Below are positions 16,243 through 23,035 of a DNA stretch of 50,093 nucleotides, piece by piece. The position numbers and the translations under genes are program-made. Position 1 is the stretch's first letter; each line of letters begins with the position of its first letter. Origin of the DNA: Candidatus Poribacteria bacterium (GTDB taxonomy: Bacteria; Poribacteria; WGA-4E; WGA-3G); contig JAJEGI010000061.1 in NCBI GenBank assembly GCA_022819945.1, forward strand, positions 1 to 50,093, written 5' to 3'. Below the pieces are notes generated by a model. That model saw only the letters and a list, made by a program, of their open reading frames with translations. It was not told where the DNA came from and did no database searches.

Positions 16243-19200
16243 ATGGAATCACGAACCAAACGTTTTATAATTACTATCATCATCCTCGCAGTTATTGGTG
16301 GATTAGGTGCCATCTGGGTTAACCTCTACCCCGATTTTCTATGGTTTGAGATGGTGAATTATGAGCCTATTTTCACTAAAATTCTTACAACAAAAATCTT
16401 CGTTGGCATAATTGTTGGAGTCTGTTACTTAGCCATTCTTTTGACAAACGTCCTTTTAATCTATCGATTCACACCAGCACATCTCAGTCCCGCTTTTATG
16501 GGTGGTGCCGACTTCGTAGGCGGTGCCTCAAATAACCCGGGCGACACGCGAAAACTTATTTACGGCGGGTTGATGCTCCTCGCAACACTTTTCAGTATCT
16601 TGATGGGCTACGCAGCCAGCGATCGGTGGGAAATCTATCTACGCTACCGCAATTCCAGTGAACTCGTTTTTCCTACTGCTACTCCTATTATCGCAGAAGA
16701 AACCATTGATTCAAACGAAATACCTGTCGCACAATTGGAACTCCAAGCAAAAAACATAAAGGTTGGCGATCCGGTGAACGTGCAGATAGATAGCACAAAT
16801 CAGGAGGCACGCGTTGAGGCAGTATCGGAAAATGCGATCCGATTGAACACAAACGTCCAAATCGAACCCGGACAAAAGGCGTTTCTCACATCTCCGGCAC
16901 GCGATCCGATCTTTAAAAAAGATGTCGCTTTCTACGTCTTTGAGATGCCTTTGTTGCGCTATATCTGTGGAACGCTTTTCGGCATCTTTATGTTGGTGAC
17001 GATATTTGCAACCGTCATCTATTTTTTCCACGGACTGATCACAGGCGATACCAGTCAGTTCCGGTTCCGTCCGCCTTTCAATGTCAAGGCACATCTGTTT
17101 ACACTCGTCGGTGTGACACTCCTCTGTCGGGCATGGAACTATCAATTCGTTATGTATGACCTGCTGTACGCCTCAAATAATATTGTGCGAGGCGGCGGTG
17201 GATATGCTGCTATACAGGCACGCCTACCTGTCCTGAATATTATGCTCTGGCTTACAATCGTCTGTGCACTAATTTTCATCGTTAGCATCTTCTTAAAACG
17301 TAATACCTATGCTTTTGGTGGTTTCGTTGTATTTTTAATTGTCGGTTTCATTGGACAAGTTTATCCAGCCGCGATACAGAGATGGCAGGTTGAACCCAAC
17401 AAACAGGTATTAGAGGCAGATTATATCAACTATAATATCAAAGCGACGCTCCAAGCTTACGGCTTAGCTGAAAACACGGTAACCGAAGAGGAATATCCAC
17501 TCACAGAACAACTCAGTTATGATGACATTACCAGTGATGAAAACGCGCCTGTCTTTAACAGTATCCGCCTCTGGGATTGGCGACCCCTGCGCAGAGTCTT
17601 CCGGCAACTCCAAGAACTGCGTTCACAGTATGACTTTAACGATGTCGATATCGATCGCTATGTCGTTGGTGACGAAATCCGACAGGTGATGCTCTCCGGA
17701 CGGGAACTCAACATCAATGAACTCCCCGCAGAAATCAGAAACGATTGGTATAAGCAGACCTATGTCTACACCCATGGATACGGTGCCGTTGTGAGTCCTG
17801 TGAATGAAATTGATAAGGGTAAACCCAACATGTACATTCAGGAATTGCCCCCGATTCAATACAAAGAAGAGTGGAACCACCGCTTTACCGAAACGCCGGG
17901 GCCCCGCATCTATTACGGAGAACGTACCAACCGATACGTCATTGTAAATCCTGACCGCCCAGAACCCCTCGAATTCGATTATCCACAAGATGAACAAAAA
18001 TACGCCGAATACGCGTATCAGGGGAAAGGAGGCGTACTATTGAACTCCTTTTGGCGGAAAATGGTGTATATGCTCAAGTTCAATAACGAAATTAACTTCG
18101 TCCTACCGGGCGAAATTTCATCGACAAGCCGAATCCTCTACAACCGGAATATCAAAGAACGGATTCACAAAATCGCACCCTTCTTGCGATACGATGGGGA
18201 TCCCTACATCGTTATCCATGACGGTAAACTCGTCTGGATGATTGATGCTTATACGATCACACATCGATACCCCTATTCCGTTTCGATGAGAGAGTTCGAC
18301 GACGAGAGAAGAAGACAACTCGCAAATGCGCAACGCAACGATGAGTCATGGGGCAACTACATCCGAAACTCTGTTAAGGTCGTTGTTGATGCTTACCATG
18401 GCACCACTGACTTTTACATTATGGAACAGGAACAGGATCCAATTGTGGAATGTTATCGGAGAATCTTCCCTAACCTCTTTAAGTCGTTTGAAGAGATGCC
18501 TGATGAACTCAAAGCACATATCCGGTATCCGATGGCTATGTTCCTCATCCAAGCCCGGGTCTATCAGGATTACCACATGAAGGACCCGGTAACCTTTTAT
18601 GCCGGCGAAGATAAATGGGAAATTGGCAGAGAGCTCTACGACAATACGGACGCACAAGTACAACAAGCCCCACAACAACCGAGAAGCCCGTTCGTACCGC
18701 AACAACCGACAGTTCAACGTTCAGCAGCGGAGGGACAACCCGTTGAACCTTATTACGTTGTCATTAGGTTACCCGGGGAAGAAAAAGCCGAATTCATGTT
18801 GATGTTGCCGTTCACACCCCTCAATAAGCCGAATCTCACGGCGTGGCTTGCCGCACGGTGCGATCAACCCCAATATGGGCAGCTCCTCGTCTATCGCTTC
18901 CCGAAAGGGAAACAGATCGCAGGACCGATGCAAGTAGAAAATTTTATTAGCCAAGAACCGGATATTTCCCAGCAGATCAGTCTCTGGAATACGCAGGGGT
19001 CTCGCGTCTTACGCGGAAATCTTTTGATTCTTCCGATGAACAACTCCCTGCTCTATGTCGAACCCATTTACATCCAATCCGAAGATGAGAAAACCGCTAT
19101 TCCCGAACTGCGGCGGGTCGTCATCGGATATGAAAACGAAGTCGTCTGGGGTGAAACCCTTGAGGATGCACTCGACGAAATGTTCGGACAGAGAACACGC

Positions 19201-19407
19201 AGTCAAACCACAGCCACAATCGCGACAACTGAAACAACAGTTGATCTCAGCACAGATCAGCCTTCATTCGAGGAACTCGTTGAGCAAGCAGACCAATATT
19301 TTATTCAGGCGCAAACGGCACAGCGTGCAGGCGACTGGGCAGAATATGGACGCTTGCAGCAACTTTTAGGGGAGACCTTGCAGCAGCTTAAGAGTAATAC
19401 ACGATAA
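16243..19407 (+). CDS. UPF0182 family multi-pass membrane protein
   Basis: A 1054-residue protein from ATG 16243; AAAAGGAG (16231-16238) supports this start over an in-frame TTG at 16228. The N-terminal third has about seven hydrophobic segments, for example FIITIIILAVIGGLGAIWV, FVGIIVGVCYLAILLTNVLL and LIYGGLMLLATLFSILMGYA. It includes the family signature with a Trp-rich first loop (YPDFLWFEM), the ERY/DRW segment and the NxRLWDWRP motif (NSIRLWDWRPLRRVF). The long C-terminal part (about 350-1054) would be extracytoplasmic, with a Gln-rich linker near 800-835 and a coiled, acidic tail. The family is widespread and of unknown function. Confidence 0.9.
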   Translation: MESRTKRFIITIIILAVIGGLGAIWVNLYPDFLWFEMVNYEPIFTKILTTKIFVGIIVGVCYLAILLTNVLLIYRFTPAHLSPAFMGGADFVGGASNNPGDTRKLIYGGLMLLATLFSILMGYAASDRWEIYLRYRNSSELVFPTATPIIAEETIDSNEIPVAQLELQAKNIKVGDPVNVQIDSTNQEARVEAVSENAIRLNTNVQIEPGQKAFLTSPARDPIFKKDVAFYVFEMPLLRYICGTLFGIFMLVTIFATVIYFFHGLITGDTSQFRFRPPFNVKAHLFTLVGVTLLCRAWNYQFVMYDLLYASNNIVRGGGGYAAIQARLPVLNIMLWLTIVCALIFIVSIFLKRNTYAFGGFVVFLIVGFIGQVYPAAIQRWQVEPNKQVLEADYINYNIKATLQAYGLAENTVTEEEYPLTEQLSYDDITSDENAPVFNSIRLWDWRPLRRVFRQLQELRSQYDFNDVDIDRYVVGDEIRQVMLSGRELNINELPAEIRNDWYKQTYVYTHGYGAVVSPVNEIDKGKPNMYIQELPPIQYKEEWNHRFTETPGPRIYYGERTNRYVIVNPDRPEPLEFDYPQDEQKYAEYAYQGKGGVLLNSFWRKMVYMLKFNNEINFVLPGEISSTSRILYNRNIKERIHKIAPFLRYDGDPYIVIHDGKLVWMIDAYTITHRYPYSVSMREFDDERRRQLANAQRNDESWGNYIRNSVKVVVDAYHGTTDFYIMEQEQDPIVECYRRIFPNLFKSFEEMPDELKAHIRYPMAMFLIQARVYQDYHMKDPVTFYAGEDKWEIGRELYDNTDAQVQQAPQQPRSPFVPQQPTVQRSAAEGQPVEPYYVVIRLPGEEKAEFMLMLPFTPLNKPNLTAWLAARCDQPQYGQLLVYRFPKGKQIAGPMQVENFISQEPDISQQISLWNTQGSRVLRGNLLILPMNNSLLYVEPIYIQSEDEKTAIPELRRVVIGYENEVVWGETLEDALDEMFGQRTRSQTTATIATTETTVDLSTDQPSFEELVEQADQYFIQAQTAQRAGDWAEYGRLQQLLGETLQQLKSNTR

Positions 19408-19411
19408 AATT

Positions 19412-19490
19412 GGTTGTCAGTTAAAGAGATGTTTAGGTTCACCAGACCTTTCTTCTACTGACTGCTGACCACTGAAAACTGATAACTATT
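19412..19490. repeat. CAGTT-type intergenic repeat
   Basis: Contains GTTGTCAGTTAAAGA, TACTGACTGCTGACC and ACTGAAAACTGATAACT, the same vocabulary as the other tracts. It sits directly before the DUF5069 ribosome site. Confidence 0.5.
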
Positions 19491-19506
19491 AAAGGAGGTG
19501 AAACAG

Positions 19507-19752
19507 ATGGCACTCGATTGGAAACCACGCCACAGGGACATGATTATCGGAGGGGTCCCATGGTTAGCCAGAATCAGCGATAAAGCCAACGCACAACTGC
19601 AGGGCATCATCGGTGAGTATATCTATCCCTGACCGCAGGATAAGATGTTCCTGGAGGAACATGAGCTCACTGCTGAGGAGTTTGTTGAAATGGTGAAAAA
19701 TAACCCCTCAGACGATGAAATGATTGCTGCTATGAAGAAATTGAATGAGTAG
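19507..19752 (+). CDS. DUF5069-type small protein with in-frame UGA (probable selenoprotein, Sec42)
   Basis: An 81-residue protein if the TGA at 19630-19632 is read as selenocysteine. AAAGGAGGTG (19491-19500) is a near-perfect ribosome site. The sequence fits DUF5069 before the TGA (GVPWLARISDKANAQLQG, then GEYIYP) and after it (PQDKMFLEEHELTAEEFVEMV), so one protein is read across the TGA. From memory, this family usually has Cys in the GEYxYxCPxD position, which is exactly where the TGA falls. A hairpin with bacterial SECIS geometry follows at 19645-19662. The alternative is a pseudogene made by a TGC/TGT to TGA change, but the intact frame, the strong ribosome site, the hairpin and a second UGA gene nearby argue against it. 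Function of DUF5069 is unknown. The neighbours are UPF0182 and pheA. Confidence 0.8.
19645..19662 (+). promoter_or_regulatory. Bacterial SECIS-like hairpin of the DUF5069 gene
   Basis: ATGTTCC (19645-19651) pairs perfectly with GGAACAT (19656-19662) around loop TGGA. The loop starts 19 bases after the TGA, and its second base is G. Both agree with the published bacterial SECIS rules. It is coding sequence at the same time. Confidence 0.75.
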
Positions 19753-19766
19753 TGGCGTAGTTGTCA

Positions 19767-19858
19767 GTTGTCGGTTTGCCTTGCACGGAGAGTCGTCGGT
19801 TAGGAGATGGTTTAGTTGAAATAACCTCCTCTCTAACTGATGACCGAAAACCGACAAC
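19767..19858. repeat. Long intergenic inverted repeat before pheA
   Basis: GTTGTCGGTTT (19767-19777) pairs perfectly with AAACCGACAAC (19848-19858); weaker pairing continues inside (GGTTAGGAGATGG with CCTCCTCTCTAAC). The word GTTGTCGGTTT recurs at 40457. Any protein start placed upstream of 19881 would translate this repeat. Confidence 0.6.
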
Positions 19859-19880
19859 CAATAACACGGAGATCTATTCT

Positions 19881-20948
19881 TTGGAATTAAGTGAGTATCG
19901 CGACCAGATTAACGAGATTGATGACCAGATTTTAGCCTTGCTACAGAAACGTGCAGAGATTTCTAAGAAGGTCGGTGCCGTGAAATCAGAAACAGGCATT
20001 GCGCAGGTTTATGTCCCGCACCGGCAGCGGGAAGTCATTGTACGCTTACTGGCGCAGAATAACGGTAAGTTCCCGGAAGCCGCGCTTGAAGCGGTCTGGA
20101 CCGAAATATTATCCGCATCCCGTTCTTTGCAGGAACCGGAACGGGTCGCCTTTCTCGGTCCCGTTGGTAGCTTCGGACACTTGGCGGCTCGATCTCATTT
20201 CGGTGCGTCAACGGAGTTTATTCCTGTTCATCCGCAGGTCGACATCTTTACTGAGGTTGAATCTGGTAGGGCAGATTATGGTGTGGTCGCTATCGAAAAT
20301 TCAGTGCACGGCACGGTTCGGGACGTTTTAGAACGCTTCCAGCACACACCGTTGTGGATTTGCACAGAGACATTTCAGCCGGTAAAACAGCACTTATTGT
20401 CAAAGTCGTCGCTCACAGAAATTCGGTGTATCTATTCGCATCCGCAACCTTTCGCGCAATGCAGGGCATGGTTAAGCCGACATCTCGGGGGTGTTGAACA
20501 AGTCGAGGTCGTTAGTACATCTGAAGCGGCGCAACGCGCTGCACTGGAACCATCAGCCGCTGCCATTGCAAGTGAACTCGCGAGCGAGATTTATCAGGTT
20601 CCCATCGTTGCAAACGCTATCATGGATGAACCGAATAACACGACCCGCTTCTTTATCATCGGAAGTCAGATGGCAGATCCAAGCGGACACGATAGGACTT
20701 CTCTCTTTTTTGCAATTCGAGATAAAATTGGAGCACTCCACCAAGTCCTCGGTATTTTACAGAAAGCCCGGTTGAATCTCAGTTATCTTGAATCTCTTCC
20801 ATCACGAACCACACCTTGGGAGTATGTCTTCTTTGCTGAGATGGATGGTCATATTGCTGACGAACGCGTCATTGTGGCACTCGAGCAACTTGAAGAATTG
20901 TGTCGGAACGTCAATGTTATCGGATCCTATCCGCGCGGGACTCCTTAA
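19881..20948 (+). CDS. pheA: Bifunctional chorismate mutase / prephenate dehydratase
   Basis: A 355-residue P-protein that makes phenylpyruvate from chorismate for phenylalanine synthesis. I choose TTG 19881 (GGAG at 19868-19871): it begins exactly at the chorismate mutase helix (ELSEYRDQINEIDDQILAL) and gives the usual length; starts further upstream would translate an intergenic repeat. The order is AroQ-type mutase (about 1-85), prephenate dehydratase (VAFLGPVGSFGHLAA, then YGVVAIENSVHGTV and NTTRFFIIG) and an ACT domain (about 280-350) with LSYLESLPSR, close to the ESRP motif that binds phenylalanine for feedback control. The stop overlaps the queG start (TAATG). Confidence 0.9.
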   Translation: MELSEYRDQINEIDDQILALLQKRAEISKKVGAVKSETGIAQVYVPHRQREVIVRLLAQNNGKFPEAALEAVWTEILSASRSLQEPERVAFLGPVGSFGHLAARSHFGASTEFIPVHPQVDIFTEVESGRADYGVVAIENSVHGTVRDVLERFQHTPLWICTETFQPVKQHLLSKSSLTEIRCIYSHPQPFAQCRAWLSRHLGGVEQVEVVSTSEAAQRAALEPSAAAIASELASEIYQVPIVANAIMDEPNNTTRFFIIGSQMADPSGHDRTSLFFAIRDKIGALHQVLGILQKARLNLSYLESLPSRTTPWEYVFFAEMDGHIADERVIVALEQLEELCRNVNVIGSYPRGTP

Positions 20949-22108
20949 TGTCAACACTAACGCAACAAATTTATGAGCGCGCAAATGAACTCGGATTTGA
21001 ACTCGTTGGAATTACACCCGCAGCACAGAGTGAAACAATTGCGCGCTATCAACAATGGATAGAAAATGGATATGCCGGGCAGATGGGCTATCTCGAAAGG
21101 CATCTGCCGCTGAAGGCTGACGTTCGCCAACTTCTTGCAGAAGCGAAGTCTGTCATTAGTCTTGCAATAAACTATTATACGCTGGATCCGCCGAAGGCAC
21201 TCGCGGCGGATCCGACACGTGGACAGATCTCCCGTTATGCTTGGGGTGACGATTATCACGATGTCATCCGTCAACGGCTCACAGAACTTATCGATTTTAT
21301 TAAACAAACTGCTGAAACTGAATTGAAAACACGGGTCTGTGTAGATACCGCGCCCATTATCGAAAGAGAATACGCCCAAAAAGCAGGCCTCGGTTGGATT
21401 GGTAAGAATACGAATCTGATCCATTGGCGTTCCGGCTCTTGGTATTTCCTCGCGGAGGTACTTATCAATATCGCCTTGGAATCAAACACACCGTCTGTCC
21501 GTGGGAGTTGCGGTACTTGCACACTCTGCATTGAAGCATGTCCAACAGATGCGATTATTGAACCAAATGTCCTTGATTCTCGGCTTTGCATCTCTTATCT
21601 AACAATCGAACTGAAAGACGGAATTCCAAAGGCACTACGCCCCAAAATCGGCAACTTAATTTTTGGATGCGACATCTGTCAAGAGGTCTGTCCATGGAAC
21701 AGCAAAGCCGTTCCAACGGACGAACCGGCGTTCCAACCGCGTGCAGGAAATTTTGCACCTAAGTTGCTATCACTTATGGGCATGACGCAGCAGGAGTTTA
21801 GCCGAAGGTTCAAAGGGAGTCCCATCAAACGCACCAAACGCCGTGGGTTCTTGCGAAATGTCCTTGTCGCCATCGGTAATTGGGGGGACCGACGCGCAAT
21901 CCCGGCACTTAAAGACGCGCTAACCGACAATGAGCCTTTAATTCGCAGCCATGCCGCTTGGGCATTGGGAAGCATCGGCGGCGATACCGCCAAGCAGATA
22001 CTACAGACGCAACTAACCGTTGAAACTGAACAAGAAGTAATTACTGAAATTCAGGACGCTATTTCAGAAACAGCGCAATCATCACCAAGGAGCGAAAGTA
22101 ATGCCTGA
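20948..22108 (+). CDS. queG: Epoxyqueuosine reductase QueG
   Basis: A 386-residue cobalamin-dependent iron-sulfur enzyme that reduces epoxyqueuosine to queuosine in tRNA. The N-terminal domain has the family pattern (ELGFELVGITPA, VISLAINYYT, ERYAQKAGLGWIGKN-type segment here EREYAQKAGLGWIGKN). Two 4Fe-4S clusters are supported by C188-C191-C194-C198 (CGTCTLCIEACPTDA) and C241-C244-C248 (CDICQEVCPWN). The C-terminus has HEAT-like repeats (AIPALKDALTDNEPLIRSHAAWALGSIGG), a normal extension in this family. ATG 20948 overlaps the pheA stop, and the stop overlaps the next gene, so the three are probably one operon. QueF of the same pathway lies at 25845. Confidence 0.93.
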   Translation: MSTLTQQIYERANELGFELVGITPAAQSETIARYQQWIENGYAGQMGYLERHLPLKADVRQLLAEAKSVISLAINYYTLDPPKALAADPTRGQISRYAWGDDYHDVIRQRLTELIDFIKQTAETELKTRVCVDTAPIIEREYAQKAGLGWIGKNTNLIHWRSGSWYFLAEVLINIALESNTPSVRGSCGTCTLCIEACPTDAIIEPNVLDSRLCISYLTIELKDGIPKALRPKIGNLIFGCDICQEVCPWNSKAVPTDEPAFQPRAGNFAPKLLSLMGMTQQEFSRRFKGSPIKRTKRRGFLRNVLVAIGNWGDRRAIPALKDALTDNEPLIRSHAAWALGSIGGDTAKQILQTQLTVETEQEVITEIQDAISETAQSSPRSESNA

Positions 22109-22724
22109 AACAACGAATGCACATCATCAAATTCCAGCTCCCGGTGCCGGAACAAACGGACTCGCTTGGCAAGGCACATCACTTTGGAGTGTCGAAGGCG
22201 TTGGACCTATCCACAAAATCCACCCAGAAACCGGCGAAGTTGAATTAACGCTTACGCCACCCTACCCAGGCGGAGCTGGCATAGAATGGGATGGCGAGCA
22301 TCTCTGGTATAACAGTATATGGCAACAAACCTTCTACAAACTCTCGATTCCGGATCTGGCAGTCGTTACAACATTCTCATCGCCTGCGGAGGGACCACAC
22401 GGACTCGCTTGGGATGGCGCACATCTCTGGAGCGTTGACATGAATACGCGTCGGTTCATCAAACAGTGTCCTGAAACTGGCGAAATCCTTGCCGAATTGT
22501 CAACACCCGGCGGGCGCGCACACGGACTCGCTTGGGATGGCGAAGCACTCTGGAATGCAGATACAAACGACCACGTCGTTTACCGAATCCACCCGGAATC
22601 TGGTGAAGTTCTAAATTCCGTTTCATGTCCAAGCGAACCGCATGGGTTGACTTGGGATGGCACGGCATTGTGGTATGGTGAAGATAAAGCAAAAACAATC
22701 CATAGACTCAGCATATCGGAGTAG
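22101..22724 (+). CDS. Small beta-propeller protein with GLAWDG repeats
   Basis: A 207-residue protein made of about five repeats of roughly 40 residues, each with a core like HGLAWDGAHLWSVD, GIEWDGEHLWYNS or HGLTWDGTALWYGE. This matches glutamine cyclotransferase-like or NHL/SBBP-type propellers, but five repeats may form only part of a ring. No signal peptide is seen, so it may be cytoplasmic. The start overlaps queG by eight bases, suggesting coupling, yet no link to queuosine synthesis is known to me. No catalytic motif is visible. Confidence 0.8.
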   Translation: MPETTNAHHQIPAPGAGTNGLAWQGTSLWSVEGVGPIHKIHPETGEVELTLTPPYPGGAGIEWDGEHLWYNSIWQQTFYKLSIPDLAVVTTFSSPAEGPHGLAWDGAHLWSVDMNTRRFIKQCPETGEILAELSTPGGRAHGLAWDGEALWNADTNDHVVYRIHPESGEVLNSVSCPSEPHGLTWDGTALWYGEDKAKTIHRLSISE

Positions 22725-22790
22725 CAATAAGTATAAGGCAAGGAATTAAGAAACTGCGATGGTCACCTTAACTTCAACATTCGGTAACAA

Positions 22791-22807
22791 TGTTCAATAA
22801 ATGAACA
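22791..22807. promoter_or_regulatory. Inverted repeat, possible activator site
   Basis: TGTTCA-ATAAA-TGAACA is a perfect 6-bp dyad about 96 bases upstream of the start predicted for the sigma-54-like promoter at 22869-22884, where enhancer-binding activators usually sit. Confidence 0.35.
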
Positions 22808-22868
22808 ACAAGTTACAGGTTATGTTGGAGATACATCGGAATTTGCCAATTTCATGCGGATTTTTGGG

Positions 22869-22884
22869 TGGCATGTAATTTGCT
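22869..22884 (+). promoter_or_regulatory. Candidate sigma-54 promoter of the FG-GAP gene
   Basis: TGGCATGTAATTTGCT has GG-N10-GC spacing and fits the sigma-54 pattern TGGCACG-N4-TTGCW with one mismatch. The predicted start is near 22895, about 140 bases before the coding region. A TATAAT at 22952-22957 has no convincing -35. The 22725-23035 gap holds no gene that I can see. Confidence 0.45.
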
Positions 22885-23035
22885 ATAGTCATATCTGACG
22901 GATAACAGGTAAACGTGCTGACGAAGTACGTCGGGTTAACAAAATTTACACTATAATGGGACCCAGAGAAAATGCTACGAATGCTTCTGTACACTCAGCG
23001 TGTCGGGATAACATTTAACGGTGAGGGGGAAAGAA

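Noticed and set aside
4155..19632. TGA read as Trp or Gly in an alternative genetic code
   Set aside because: Many clear genes here end in TGA (for example blaI, queG and the M29 gene) and only two have an in-frame TGA, each with a SECIS-like hairpin at the expected distance.
19412..19866. CRISPR-like array from repeated CAGTT words
   Set aside because: Units are irregular, partly palindromic and without constant spacers; no cas genes are nearby.
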